Below, piece after piece: positions 22,871 to 35,944 of a stretch of 64,000 nt of DNA. Source of the stretch: Zhengitettix transpicula. Taxonomy: Eukaryota; Arthropoda; Insecta; Orthoptera; Tetrigidae. The translations under genes and the position numbers were made by a program. The notes under the pieces are model-generated. The model saw only the letters and a program-made list of their open reading frames with translations. It ran no database searches and was not told the origin of the DNA. The stretch is from positions 102,261,738-102,325,737 of the forward strand of contig CM073593.1 of NCBI GenBank assembly GCA_037074705.1, written 5' to 3'. Numbering within the stretch: the stretch's first letter is position 1; the number at the start of each line of letters is the position of its first letter.

Positions 22871-23194
22871 TGGCCAACGTGTTAGAATATTTATTTATAA
22901 ACCTCAAAGTGGCATATATTAAATAAAATATAATACTTCGTTTCTTTTCTTTACTTAGGGGCCTCTTCAGACGGTATAATATTACAGAAACAATTTAAAT
23001 ATATTATAAGTGTTTATTTTTGAACAAACAATTTACGTGAAAAAATTTTTAATTTCTTCCAACAACTTCCATGGCCTATAAAAAATGTTTATTTAATAAT
23101 AAATCGTCTGAAGAGGTCACTAATTAAAGACAAGATGAATTTTAGTTTATATATGTGACTTAATGTGTATAAATAAATATTATGACCGTTGGCC
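22871..23194. repeat. 324-bp foldback element with two outward hammerhead-like motifs
   Basis: Arms 22872-22973 and 23105-23192 are inverted copies of each other, about 100 bases long, with roughly three-quarters matching by eye. The outer ends are mirror images (ATTGGCCAACG and CGTTGGCCAAT). The left arm on the minus strand holds CTGAAGA (22970-22964) and GAAACG; the right arm on the plus strand holds CTGAAGA (23108-23114), GGTC, 10 bases, GAC, then AAGATGAA in place of GAAACG. This is the clearest whole element: ends, both arms and a ~130-base centre. Confidence 0.75.
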
Positions 23195-26100
23195 AATTTA
23201 TACTAATTTAAAATTTAAATATTTTGCTTGTATCTTAAATTACTTTTTATTCTTACAATGAAAAAACAAACTTCAGAAATTAAACTGAGCTATTTCTTAA
23301 TTATTTAATGAACAGGGGAAGTTATTAGATGTAATATACGACCCGGCTTCGGTGTTAGCATAGTAGGGTAAATAATATTTACTTTTTATAGAAATATATG
23401 CACGATATTTTACAACTAAATAAATTAGTTATTTGAGCTAGTACGGATGATTAATAACTTCTTTAAGTGCATTATTATATGTGACCAACTTTGTAATTAC
23501 GAAAACGAAGTTTTACCTCAGATTACGTACTGAATTTAGTCACCACAATCATATAACTGGTTTTACAACCAGCCGCGTCAAGACGAAACTGTCGGCCTCG
23601 GATGCGGTGGTAATATAAAGTTTTTAAAAGGCAAATTCGAAGCCGTTTGTCAAAATAAGGATGGTAGAGTAGCTGACCGTGGAATGGATTACAGGACATC
23701 TAGCTGAATACCGAAAAGGATGGGGGACACCTGAGTCGACATCTCCCGGGGACAGATAAAGGAGAACATCTGAATAATGCAGAAGCTGACGGATGTAAAA
23801 CCACGGTTCTCGGGAAATACAGACTTCCCTGAATTCTGTTGGTAAGAATATCCCGCTCCCTTCTGCTCCTCTGAAGGTCTTGCACGTAAACACACAATTC
23901 CTAGGACATCGTCATCAAGAGAACGAATGTCTGTTTACTTCTGAAGTAAATTACAAAATTAAAACAAGGGAGACAAGCTGGAAAATGTGACACGACTGAC
24001 CGACGATTAAGTAGTAAAATAATTTGGACATTAGAAAAAGTTTATGTCGTAGAAAATTGGTAATGGCGGAAAATAAAGTATTCTACAGTACTTAGTGATA
24101 CAAAAATAAATTCTATAATTTTTATCAAAAACGTTTCCCTGGTAAATTGAATATTTAGTTTATTGTCAACTGATTAAACTGTTTAGCCGTCTTGATTATT
24201 TCCTTAAATCTTGTTTCATTAATTATCTTATTAATAGTATAAATAATTTTTCGACAGTGACAAAAGTGAAAGTAAAAACTTTTTATTACTATTTATATAT
24301 TATTAAAGGTAGGATTCTAATTGAGGGTTCTTCTATGATCATCCAATAAAAATTTCATACAGTCTCACAATGGCTGAAATTTGACCATCATTTCTCGTGT
24401 CATCAGGTGAAAATTATGACTTGTTCCTCTATAATATATTTCTTATATAATTGATATAATATGTAACGTGAATTATTTTTTCATTTAGCTTATCTGTGTG
24501 ACTCGCAAGACAAACTTGATGCGTTTGTCTTAGAGAGAGAGAAAAAAAGTCTTCCACCCTAGTGATCTCATTCAGATGGGAGTTCATCCAGAGAGGAGGA
24601 ATGTTAAATTGGGGTGGTGACTCGGAATTATTATGCTCTAGAGAGTCGAGGAAACGCTCCAACGCGCAGACTTAATGCGGAGAAAGCAGCAGAGGACGTT
24701 GGAGACAAGTGACAAAGTAGAAAGCTCCAAGGAAATTGATTTTTGTGAAGGACCAAAAAGAAATGGCCATTGTGTGTACTGCATTGTGTTTGCCAGTATT
24801 AAAAGTGGGGAGAGAAAAGGAGAAAAAATCTGCGTAGACTAGATACACAACCACACAGTTCTTTACACAGGAAGGAACCACAATCAAAAGTATATAAATT
24901 TTGACGAACCAATATCACCATGAACATACCAAATAAAGCAATGGGACAAAACAGAAAAACTGTTTTGAGGATGTTTAATTGTTTTTTAACTATCAATAAT
25001 TGAAATTAATACAACAACGTCCAATAACATCCAAAAGATAAAAATTATCCTCTCTTAATACAATACAAGAAGAATCGTCATGCCAGTGTTCTAGGAATTT
25101 TAAATTACAATTTAAAGTTATTAATAATTAATTGAAAATTCTCATTAATCCCAGAGGAACGTGTGTAAAGAATCCAAATTTTGAAAAATAATTCCAATAA
25201 TTTTTCATTTAAAGTACACGTGGGGAAAAACATGCTCTTCACTCACTTTTCTCTGACCCGAACACACAAGCTCAAAGCAGAACTAATGACCCGAAGCATT
25301 GCATTAGCATCGCTCAACTCCACAGAAAAGGAGCGACGTTTCGTAAAAAAAAGCTCAAATATCCACATTCGACTGAATTGGACACTTTTAGCGAATTATT
25401 ATTCACCAGAAATGACTCACAAAAATAATAAAACTCGAATAAGTGATCAAATACGAACAAGGAAGAAAAAATAAAATATTTTTGGCAGAGTTGAGAAAAT
25501 TTTTGGTTTTAATGTGAAAAAAGGGAAAGTTCTCAATTTTATAATCAGCCATATTGCGTAACATTATTTTTATTACTACTTAGCACAGTCACTCTGCGAT
25601 GTTAGGCAGAGGGGTCTATCTGTCGCACGTAGTATCTGCGTCTAATTAAATTTACGTAATTGAACATCGAGACATATGTCGCTACATAAACTCTTAAATG
25701 TTTGCCACATACCTGGAGAAGAGTAAGTTTTTTTCCTTACGTTTCTTTCCATGAGGTTTGTATTTCCTCTACCGTTTATTTCGGTAATTTCTCGTTCCTG
25801 GTGGTAACCTTTTCTCAGATATTTAATTCATTCCATTTTTTTGAGATCTTTCATTTTGTTGTGTTAACACTTTTTTTTACCTTTGCTCGCCCTACTTTTC
25901 TCATTATCACAGAAAATAGGTAAAACGTCTCTATAAATGCCATCCAACGAAGCTCATCAATTATTGGTCAAAATATGTTAATATTATCATAAAAGAAAAT
26001 ATTAATTGCCTATCTAGAAAGCAAGACAAGTTTATTAAAAGACAGTGGAAGAAAATACATAAATATAAAATCAGTTCTATGCCTTAAAAAATATATAATT

Positions 26101-27821
26101 ATACATTTACACGTCTAAAGATATATTTAAGAACAATTTTCCATACTTATTTCACTTTGAAAGTTTTTGCTCGGGTGACACTATAAAGGAATTAGGTATG
26201 TGTTTTACAACAACGTGCAAGGTTTTTCAAGGTGAGGGCGGTCTTCGAAAAACAAAACCAACTACGTCAGGACACAAGTCCTTGAAGTTCATAGTGTGGA
26301 ACCCCCCCTAATGTGAATAAAATTTGAATTGTGAACTCCGACTGGACGTTTACGAAGACAGAAAATGGGGGAATTTTGATGAGTAGCTTACAACTACCAA
26401 AGTTTAAAAACTTTATGCTGGAGCTACTGGGGTGGGGGTGGGGGGTTGAAAGTGATATATAGAAAGCTTTAGAGTATGATATTAAGCCTTATAAATGGTA
26501 CTTGAACGTAAGACGAAGACATCTCCAATTCAATTTCTTCGTTACCGACCACGAGTTGTGCGGCACCGGAAGCAGAACGGTCCCGGGGAACTTTTTTTAA
26601 AAAAACAAAAAAGTGCCGTAGTTCGTTTTAATACCACCTGGTTACGGCATCAGTCTTGCCAGCTTTCATTGAACCGCTGAGACTATTTGCTTTGTAATTT
26701 TCTGAGATATTAAAATTTTATTTTTACAGAATTATTAACTATTGTTTTTATAATTTTTATAATATTTATTCACTTCAGTAAACTTGTGAGATACATTCTT
26801 AATAAGCAAACTGGTTTACGGTTGATGTTTCTCGTGACATTTACTTAATTGAATTTGCTCGTTATATTTCGATTGTGTTATGGAGAAGCGATCTCTCTTA
26901 CGTATAATTCTAGTTATTTTTTTAAAAAAAAATTATTACGTCAGTCATAATAAATCTTGAATCGCTATAACTTTGGTTGTATGTTGTATTTATACTCACC
27001 CGCGGGACACAGATCAACAATGACGTTTATAATAGACAAGACTAGCGTGTAGTGGTAATTATATAAAGAAATGAGGATTATATAAATTACGCTGTGATTC
27101 CACTCAATATTAATAATAATAAAAAAATATATAGAAGAAATGTAACAAATGTCATAGAGCCTAATTAAACAAGTAGAGGCGTTTAGTTGCTTCTGATGTT
27201 TTCTCTCGGATCTTGCTCCATTCTACGGCGTTTAATCTTTTCCACCGGTAATATTTAATTTCCTGGGTCGGTTTTATTGAAGTGTGATAACAAACATAAA
27301 TGTTGATATTTTTTTTAATTTTGCGAGTCTATTGTGTTGTTCCAAGAGAGACAAGAGGCACGCGCAGCTGCATAATCGTCGTGATTTACAGTTCATACGT
27401 TGTCTTGACAAGAACCCTTATGAATTTCCCCACTCTGCGACATTTACATTTTAGCCGTAAGACACAACAATGAGTGGCTATTAATTTTAGTGTCCTTGGC
27501 CTGGCCATAAAGGAAGGTCATGGAGGTTTCTGTTGCGAAAGGAGTGCGTTTCCATTTTCCTTTGTGACCATCTTCTAGCGCCGTATTAATTTCCGTCCCA
27601 CGTTCCGAAGACGAATAAATAATTTACATCACTAACTCTCTGTAATGCGTAGAAATAAATATGTTTTTATTTCGTTTCTACTTTTCGTTTACTTTTCTCT
27701 GAATTTCTCAGCGTAACGGGATTCTTTCCGTTTTCAATGTTTGGGTAATGCACAATTTTTACCTTTAAAAATTTTTTTTTCAAGAAAAAAATTATATATA
27801 GACTTGTAAAATTTTTATATT
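23195..27821. other. Non-coding interval
   Basis: About 4.6 kb with no supportable gene; open frames of up to 97 codons have composition-driven sequences. Contains one weak CTGATGA motif (listed), a G-rich run near 26429-26445 and two TnAn palindromic tracts (near 26588-26602 and 26916-26932). Confidence 0.5.
24375..24412 (-). ncRNA. Weak hammerhead-like motif (CTGATGA form)
   Basis: The minus strand reads CACCTGATGACACGAGAAAT, then GATGGTCAAATTTC. CTGATGA lies at 24406-24400. GAC...GTC could give a 3-bp stem II if the core overlaps it, and CAAA stands where GAAA is expected. It is probably a decayed member of the same superfamily; chance is not excluded. Confidence 0.22.
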
Positions 27822-27860
27822 TGCACCTGAAGAGGATCCAAAACAGGTCGTGGGAATTTT
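27822..27860 (+). ncRNA. Decayed hammerhead-like motif
   Basis: GCAC, CTGAAGA (27827-27833), GGATCC, AAAACA, GGTC, GTGGGAA. The 5' half matches intact copies exactly, including the GCAC flank. The stem's 3' strand has lost one base relative to GGATC, and GAAAC is degraded. Confidence 0.35.
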
Positions 27861-30030
27861 TGTTTGATTTTCTTAATATGTTTTAATTTTTTATTGCCAC
27901 AAATTTGACCGGGTTAATTAATTTGTAACAGAATTCTTTGTTTTGTTTTTCAAATTTCTTACGAAATTTATCTAACTGCATGCTGATTAATTAAAATTAT
28001 CGATGGTAATGAACCACCACGACTAATTCGTTGTAGTTCCCAGCATTTTTCTATCTCGGTATGAACGAACTACGTCAAAAAAAAATTCTAAAAATTAACA
28101 AGACGTCAAGGAAAAGTGGGACTAAAACTGAGCTACATATTTTCTGTCGAGCGATAATTTCCAAATTAGGAAAAAAAAATTCAGTATATTACTAAAATAA
28201 AAAAAATTCATTTCCTATAGTTTTACATAATTTTAGCGATACAAAAATATTTTGCTCCTTTAATATTTATGCATAAGTCCTGACAATCCTATTTAATATC
28301 ACTCTAATTTCATCCAATATCCTTGCTGATTAAAATTTATGTATGGGGTTCGCCTGAGGTCCTTGGTCGTTCTTACTCTCCCTTTAACATTTTTCCCCCA
28401 CAGAAGAACTATCATATACTCCCCCGGATAATCTCATCGTGTCAGAATGTATTTCTTTAAAGAATTTTGTATTGTACTTAATTTTTTTAAAAATTATTCT
28501 ACATCAGTTTGTTAGACATAAGTACGCCAATCTGTTAACGAGTCTACTGGATCTGACGTTGATTCGATTACTTCTCTTTTGTTTTTAACCTTCTCAAAAA
28601 AACACCTGAAGCGACCCGACCAATAATTTGCATACAACGTTAATAAAAAGCAGATTACATGAAGAAGAATAACTTTTATTTATTATTTATTTTTATTTAT
28701 TGTTTTTAAAGAAATGTATTATATCTGACTTTGTATAGCATGGATACTTGTAAATTAATTCGCGCTGCTACTACCTTAGCGTATTGTTCTCACGTTACTC
28801 AATTCAATCCGCATTGTCCTCACCTTCTTTCCATAAATGACGCAATCGCTTGCGATGAAAACACAAGTTTATCCGCATTGTTTACTCCGCGTCTCACCCA
28901 CCTTACCGTGAAACACCAAAGTTCAGGTATTCGCAACGGTTCACAGAGATCATCGCATCTGAACAAAGCGATCCTTGACGGGTTGAAGTTTTTTTCATTA
29001 GAGCAAAAATTTGCTTCTTTTTTTTTTTTACGATCCAACTTCGGTCCACTTACCATGGAACGCGTGAATGCTTCGAAGCGGAGAGGGACACAGTTACACG
29101 CGGATCCATCAAAATCGGAAACAGAGCGTCACCCAATACACAATATAAATTTAAATATTCAGAACTCCCGTATAACATTTAGCAAAGTGAACAATGTTAT
29201 TTTAAAAAACAAATGAAATGAAAATAGCAGGTAACTAAGGACAAATTTGACACAGAAAATACAGAGAAATAGTGCTGAAGAGCGTAGAATAGTAAAATCT
29301 GAATCTCAAAGAAGAAGAACTGTCGTCATTCTGGGGCAAGTACCACCGTAACGTTGAGTAACTTTTACAAGATTGCCTGGGAATGACAAGATTTCCTTCC
29401 ACATCACAGCCACAACCACGATTCTTTTACGATTCTAGAACTGGAGTAACACTCCATACAACTGATTCCAGTAAGGGCTCTGATTTCGAAATGAATCCCG
29501 AAAACTTTGAAACTGAGAAACCAAAAAAAGGGGATTCTTCACCAACTTTCTTAACGATCATTAAATGTTAATTGATTTTTTTATAAACTATTGTGTTGAC
29601 TTATTCGAGTTATTTTGCAGTAGCAACATGGTCACTCCTTAAAAGGTACAGAAAATATGCTGAAGTTTTAAAAAAGTGCTGCTGTAAAAGAAATGAAATA
29701 TATGGCTAGAAAATTTATGAGATTTTAAGAAGAGTATATATTTAAATTTTGGAACTAATAGTTACATTACATCAATGAAGGATACATACAAGTGCAAAAG
29801 CAGAATATCGAATATTTGAAGCGAAGAAGTAAATTTAGGGTTTTTGGAAAATTAATAGAGGAAAAATTGTAGAACAAGGCCAAATACTTTACAATTAAAT
29901 TAAAACCTTCTAGCGTATTTTTTTTTCTAAAATACAAACTGATCAATCAGTAATTTTGGATATATGGAAATTAAATTTAGATAATATCTTAAGACTTGAA
30001 TTAAGTGGTTTTATATAAATAAAACTAATT
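27861..30030. other. Non-coding interval with the longest open frame
   Basis: Contains a 161-codon plus-strand frame (28731-29216), the longest of the window. Its translation has no recognisable domain, a Phe/Leu run encoded by a poly-T stretch, and a 78-codon frame antisense to it. Composition is moderately higher in GC over 28740-29110. It is not called as a gene. Confidence 0.45.
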
Positions 30031-30210
30031 TAGTCTTTATTTATTCCGTGTCTTATAATCAAAACACTTGTTTTTATATAAAAATGAATCTTTCGAACGT
30101 AAGGTCATCCTCAGCCTTATAAATCAAGGATGCCCTTGTGGTGAAAAGCTTCATTCTTAAATAAAAACCACGCGTTTTGATTTTGAGACACAGATTGGGT
30201 TTATTTAAAT
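30031..30210. repeat. Compact foldback element, third subfamily
   Basis: Left arm about 30031-30115 and right arm about 30118-30210 are inverted copies (AATCAAAACACTTGTTTTTA versus AAAAACCACGCGTTTTGATT; GTGTCTTA versus GAGACAC). On the minus strand the left arm has CTGAGGA (30114-30108), TGACC, then CGAAAGATTC. On the plus strand the right arm has AAGGATGCCCTTGTGGT then GAAAAGCTTC. The order CTGANGA, hairpin-like, GAAA reading outward repeats the architecture of the larger elements, but GAAAC is GAAAG and the centre is nearly absent. Confidence 0.55.
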
Positions 30211-31057
30211 TAAATAAAATTAAATTATGTTTTATTTTCCACTAATGTGAATAACAAGTCTGTAAATCTCCTATGCCCACAAATCATGGGTCACAAAAAT
30301 AAATCCTTGATAAATGAGGTCCACGAAACAGCCATTTATCTGAGTATGTTTTTCCTTCCTTGTAAAATCGAGAGTCTGTGGTGAGCATATTTTCCTATCT
30401 GAGCCAAGAAGGGGGGAAGTTTTATATTTATGTCAGAAACCACTGGACTCTCTGTTTCGTTTCACCCTCCTACAAACCTCCCTACGATCCTCGAGTGTGA
30501 AATATGCCCAGGGTTAACGACGGTGGGGGTCGACAGACTGTTACAAACAGCCCAACATTCATTTATTCTCCCTATCGCCCATCTTGCAGGACAAAAGAAA
30601 AACATTTCATGTGATAAAACTCGTTTCCCTAATTGGCTGCGGCTTTTCCGTCGGGAAATCTTATCATTTTGCATGTTTAAAACTGGTGTATATATAAAAG
30701 AATTACTATCTCTATCTCATAACCAAAATTATGTGTTCATTCTTTACCTAAGTTGCTTACGTTATTTTTCAACACTATGACATTTTCACTGTTATTTATA
30801 TAACTATTAATAGTAATGTTATTTCCGATTTATGTAATCAATTTTATCAGCTGAGTAGTTTTTTGTCTTCCACCTTACATATATAAATATATATTATTTT
30901 ATGCAGCAATCACAATGTCTACCTACTTATTCGTGTATTTTAATATTTTCATATTTAATCGAGTGTCCGCATATTTCCATACATCAATAATATGGCAACA
31001 AATATTAATATTAATAACTATAATTATCTGATATATCAAGAAAAATCACTGATTTAC

Positions 31058-31430
31058 TGGCCATAAGTCATAAATACTAATAATTCATAAAATAATTAAT
31101 ACAATAAAAATATATTATCAATACGTTTCGTCCCTAATTTGGAACTTTAACATGTGTACAAGAATTGTTAAAAAAAATAGATATAGAAGACCTTAATTAT
31201 TAAATTACGAACAAATTATTTAATGAGGTCAGATAATGCCTTTGTTTATATAATATTCTTTTTGTAAGATATAAAGAGAAGATCTTGGCATCGTCTGAAA
31301 ATTATTCATATTACTCCACTTCATTAAAAAATTCGTATTCTTAATTTAATAATCGAGGTCTTAAATCTCTTTTTTAACAATTCATGTACACCTGTTGACG
31401 GTAATATATTTTTATTTTATTAATGTCGTG
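31058..31430. repeat. Foldback element, one hammerhead-like motif retained
   Basis: Left arm 31102-31178 and right arm 31371-31425 match as inverted repeats (TTTTTTAACAATTC.TGTACAC, TAATATATTTTTATT). A 27-base block present on the left is missing on the right: it holds GTTCC, AAATTA, GGGAC, GAAACGTATTG (minus strand, 31155-31120). Stem II can form 5 pairs with one wobble. The CTGAAGA strand has decayed to TTAAA. Inner arms continue (AGACCTTAATTATTAAATTA versus AATTTAATAATCGAGGTCT). The left outer end reads TGGCCATAAGTCATA, the shared terminal signature. Confidence 0.65.
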
Positions 31431-33169
31431 TCAATTTTTAATTTTATGCTGATTTACTTCTATTTTATTTATTTATCGAAATATTAATATTCTTTTATTC
31501 TTCAATAATTATTTGTTTCACATTTAAGACGATTATTAATTTTTTATTGTGACGTAAGTCATTAATATAATGATTATAATTTTATTATTATCATTACTAT
31601 TAGCTTTCAATTATGCACCTATAGTAATCTTGAGAAATGCATTTAATTACATATAAAAATTCTTCATATAAACATAAGAATTGTGATTCCATGTATTTTA
31701 TAACAGATGTCTACATAAGTTGATAGCTTCTTGTTATGATCATAAATTATAAAAAATACTTATTTATATTGTGACTGTACAAGTATTTTTTCCGCGACAA
31801 TATTAAATTTTATACCAAAGAATTAAAAAATAATAATAATAAATATAATATATATATTTACATTATTTACAGTATAATTACTTTAGAATGAACGTATGCA
31901 TAGTTTAGGAAGTACATAATAGTTTATAATTGATTTGCGGGAGAGCGGAACCGTGACGACGATAGGGTTTTGTTTTGGTGGGAGTTACTTCCATGTGTCA
32001 ACCAGGAGGGTTGTCTTTCCTCACGCCACAAGTAACAACAAAACATGACAAACAGGAGATCATTGCAGCAATTGGATACTATTTCTGGCAGGTTAGACAA
32101 ACAGCGGAAGGCTCACGACAGGACAGTTAATGGAAGAGGGGTGTCTCACAGTGTCAGGAGAACAGAAATGCACACACCACATCAAAAGAAAAATAGTAGA
32201 ATGAATTAATATATTTAGAATTGCCACTTCAGCATGCGTACAATGCTCGGAGAGAATAGCGTGTGAAATTGCAGTAATTTAAGTGTGATTAATTTCCTAC
32301 TAGACGATGCAAAATCTCTCTCTATCGCATTCTCGATCCTCCTTGTTCCGTCGACAGTTCCATAAGTCACGAACTCATATACGGAATATAAAACACGCAG
32401 CATGTTTAAAGTCAGAGAATTATTACAGTCACGTTTTTAACAGCACTGTGTGTAAGTGGATGGTTAAACGCGAGAGAAGACAGAATGTTGGCAAAAATCT
32501 GATAAACGAAGATATAAAAGAATGATTGATTTATTTCTGCAGTTTCTCGAAAAAAATAGTTAATATATTCTAATCAATATAATAGCAGAAGAATTAAATA
32601 AATATAATTTATTTTAATGATTCTCAAAAAGGACGTCAAAAAAATCGAGCATGTTTTTATTAAAAATATTTTTATAAGTTTCCTTACGAATGTAAAAAAA
32701 AAAGCTACAAGGTGTAACGCAACTTCCTCGTTAGGAATTTTTCACATGCCTCCCTTGTTCCTATTTTTTTAGAGGTACGCATTGTGAGTAAACGGAAAGT
32801 GCTAAATTTAACTATAGTGTAAAAAGAAACGTGAGTTTCTAACCGGATAATTTATGAGTGGTGTAACAATTTTATTTTCAAAAATATGGTTGTTACGGTA
32901 GCTTCACGGGTAAAGGCAGCTTTAAAACCCTTCATATAATTTTTTTTATCTACCAAGTGAAATATGTATTGATATCAATCATTGTTGTTTTTTAAGGCAA
33001 GTAAGATTTAAACTGGAAAAAAAACCTCGGAAGGTTTTTATTCGTAATCATTATGAAAATAACAACATCAATTATTAAATTAAATATTGTAAAATATCGA
33101 TTTTGAACTTAATGTGAATATGGTAAATTAATTAATTAAATTATTGTAATAAATAATCGTGTTCGTTTC
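31431..33169. other. Non-coding interval
   Basis: Very AT-rich to 31920, then a mixed-composition stretch to 32560, then AT-rich again. No domain, repeat arm or RNA gene recognised. Confidence 0.5.
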
Positions 33170-33412
33170 TAAATAAAATTATCACAAATAAAATGAAAAA
33201 TGTACGTCTGATTGAAAAATAATAATAAGCAAGATAGCCAAATACAGAGAAAAGAAGTGATAATATAAGTACTCAAAAGCAACTGTGTCTCTGTAGGCTC
33301 TTCTTAGCTCCTGAAGAAAGATACAAGGATCAAAGGAACATTGTGTGGTATTTATATTTATCACTTCTTTTGCCTGTATTTAATTATCTTTCTTATTATT
33401 AAATTATTTTTG
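33170..33412 (+). repeat. Foldback family B copy with the left inner arm deleted
   Basis: The outer left arm (ACGTCTGATTGAAAAATAAT, GATAGCCAAATACAG) is joined directly to the right arm (CTGTAGGCTCTTCTTAGCTC, CTGAAGA at 33311-33317, TTGTGTGGTATTTATA, TTTTGCCTGTATTTAATTAT). The left hammerhead-like motif is gone. In the right one GGATCCCAGAAACG has become GGATCAAAGGAACA, destroying stem II and GAAA. Confidence 0.7.
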
Positions 33413-33694
33413 TTGCATTACATTGTAAGAAATCACAATTTAACAGACAAACATCAATCAGACCTTCGTAAATCCGCTCGTGTTCCTCAAGAAACTATTC
33501 CAATAAAAATAATGTTAATGGAAGTATTAAACTAATATAAATGCCTACATTTACATGAACAGTAAGATATTAAGTATTATTTGAAGTACAAAACACTTTA
33601 TGTACAATATCTCTTTAATCTCTGTTAATCATCCAATAGTTTCACCACGGGTTCCTCCGAGTCAGCATCGACTTTATGACCACAATATAATTCC

Positions 33695-33785
33695 CTGACA
33701 TTTATGATGTTCCAAAACAGAAACGTCGTGCGATTAAGTATTAAATTTTTACTGACATATTGGCCATTTTTATTTATTTATAAAA
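33695..33785 (+). repeat. Foldback right arm with decayed hammerhead-like motif
   Basis: TTATGATGTTCCAAAACA is followed by GAAACGTC, GTGCG (33720-33732), AT-rich sequence, then ACTGACATATTGGCC (33755-33769). The 3' half of the motif and the outer-end signature agree with the arms at 21060 and 61309. The CTGAAGA strand and stem II 3' strand are damaged. No left arm found within 300 bases. Confidence 0.45.
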
Positions 33786-35690
33786 TAATACCGCGTCGGT
33801 TCACATAAATAACGTGTGTGTGATAGAAAGAAATTTAAATAAATATTTATCTTGATATAGATGAGTTATTGATTTTAAATACATTTCACCAAAATTATTT
33901 TGGGTCTATATGTCTGCAAATAAGTTGTTCAAGATAGCTGAATATACTGACCTTGGAATGTATTGAAGAAATAGTTCTTCAGCAACTACACCGGGAAAAC
34001 CTTCGAGCCTTGGAATGCATTATATACTTGATTGAAGTTGAGTGTTTTTATCTTGAAAATTTGTATGAAAGGGAAGGAAATATGGATAAAAATTGTTTGG
34101 TTCCTATAAAATATTTTGTTGCAATCGTTTTTGGTTATACGTGTCAAATAAATTCATCAAGATTTGAAACTTAGGAAAACCAATTAATCTTGAGACTTTC
34201 GATTACTGTTTTTTTTTCGTATCAATTACGAGCTTGGTAAGTAGAAAGCTTGTTTGTAAGCTTAGAGTTGGGACGGCATCTACGTTTATCTTTAAGCAGA
34301 AAGGCAAGACTGTTTCAACGAGCTCAATTTTCCAGAGAAACGTATTTATTATGAATTAACTCAACCGTCGACAGGCAGGTTCGTTGTCTTTCTGTTTCAT
34401 GGAGAGTGATTAGAAAAGGGGTCGACTTAAAGGGGAATCTTAAAATTCAGTTGCGAAATACGTCGTGTGATTTCCAGTGTCGAGAAAGAAACATAGTAAT
34501 CAATTATTCCTTCTCTCTCCGCTTTTCTAATTTCAAAAAGTCGTCTCAAGTTTCTCCCCCTTTCAAAATAAACGCTTTTGATTATTTCCAAGTGAGCCAT
34601 GACGTTATAGTGTTATTTTTTACTGTTCATGTAAGAGTGTTTTTTGATTAATATAATTATATGTTCTGCATCCCTTCTCGTGCAATAAAGATTCAGTTCT
34701 CACTTAAAACGTATTCTAGAAGAAATCCTCAAAAGGGCATTTTTGGGTCGGTAAAAATAAATTGAACGAACAAAATAAATGTCCCCTAATCTCCATGGAA
34801 ATTCGCCCACTACTTTACTAACACATTTTTGGAAGTGTTCTTTATAAGAACATTCAGACGTGATCAGCATAATGCCTTCTAACTGAACCAATTTCCGCGA
34901 CTTTTTCAACTCTTTTTTTTCTTCTTCTAAATATAAGGAAACCATAGGAACCTCTGTCACTAGAAATGCGAGGATTCCAGGCAACACCATTTTTGCACAA
35001 ATCGTCATTTCGTAGTAATTGATAACACGCCGGACGCTCAAGACACTTCCTCACTCAAAGACCGTCTGACAGCAAGTACCACTTTAAACATTTGCTCAGA
35101 AGGACGCCTCCCATAATTATTTTATTTTAGAAGGAAGAAAATTCAGGTGCTATTTATTCTTAATTTGAGCAACTCATACGTGCTACTTTAGTTAGATTTG
35201 AAATATCTTCACAATATTCGGCTAGTGTTCTTCGGATGTTCCACGAAGAAAAATAAAAAAAATACAGTAAATATCTCTGTTCGTTTATAGGCGAATAATA
35301 ATATTCAGTTCAGAACAATGGCACACGAATCCGCAAAAGTTCTCTTCGTTGACAGCGGAAATCTCTTAACAATAAAGAATTGAGAGAAAAATTATTTCTT
35401 CCTGATACGTAATCCAAGACGTGATGTGAAGTACAACTATAGCTGTATTTCCGCATAATTATAACGGTTTTCGCTGAAATGTGAGAGTTACTATCAAACT
35501 TAACAATATGATTACTGTTCTATTTTTTATGATCGTCGACTGTAGAGTGGCAGCGTAGCTGTATCACGTCTGAATTCAGATATCGCCAGTAGTAGAGACA
35601 TAGACTTTTACAGTTTCTCAAAAAACAATTGTTGTGACCTGGAATTAGTTCATTGTTTCCCTCCTTGCTTTTTAGTGATTCCGGTTTCAG
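33786..35690. other. Non-coding interval upstream of the candidate exon
   Basis: AT-rich, no recognised element. Immediately before 35691 is a pyrimidine-rich run (GTTTCCCTCCTTGCTTTTTAG, with a second AG in CCGGTTTCAG at 35681-35690) that could act as a splice acceptor. Confidence 0.5.
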
Positions 35691-35944
35691 CGTCGTCTTT
35701 GTGGACGGGTTACCATGAGCGTGTGGCAGCCTCTCTTTTCCGACCTGCCCCTAGCCGTCGTAGGTAACCCCCCTCTAGTTGCAGCTATTGATCGCGACGG
35801 TAGCGCTGCGACGGCGGGACCCAGCGCCACCAGTGTCTGCTGCTCCGCGGTGCGAGGAAGACCTGGAGTTAGTCCTGGAACTGGAGCTGGAGCGGCATGC
35901 TCGAGGCCTGTAGGCAGTAGCCACGCTGGACTGACAGCTGCCAG
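35691..35944 (+). CDS. Candidate protein-coding exon, function unknown
   Basis: A sharply GC-rich block (near 60% GC in AT-rich surroundings) that stays open from 35679 and ends GCCAG|GTGAGT at 35944/35945, an exact consensus 5' splice donor. Translation from the Met at 35715 (TACCATGAG, A at -3) begins MSVWQPLFSDLPLAVVGNPP and continues LVAAIDRDGSAATAGPSAT and a Gly/Ala/Ser/Arg-rich tail, 76 codons before the donor. Upstream TTTCAG at 35685-35690 would serve as an acceptor for an internal exon starting RRLCGRVT. No domain or homologue is recognised; the low-complexity tail suggests a disordered region. A frame of similar length exists on the opposite strand, so coding strand rests mainly on the donor. 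It could also be a GC-rich non-coding island. Confidence 0.38.

Noticed and set aside
25335..25350. GACGTTTCGTAAAAAA as a minus-strand GAAACGTC copy
   Set aside because: No CTGAAGA strand or hairpin on its 5' side and no foldback arm; probably chance.
28731..29216. 161-codon open frame, the longest in the window
   Set aside because: No recognisable domain, poly-Phe from a T run, an antisense frame of 78 codons, no splice or promoter support. Kept only as a composition note.
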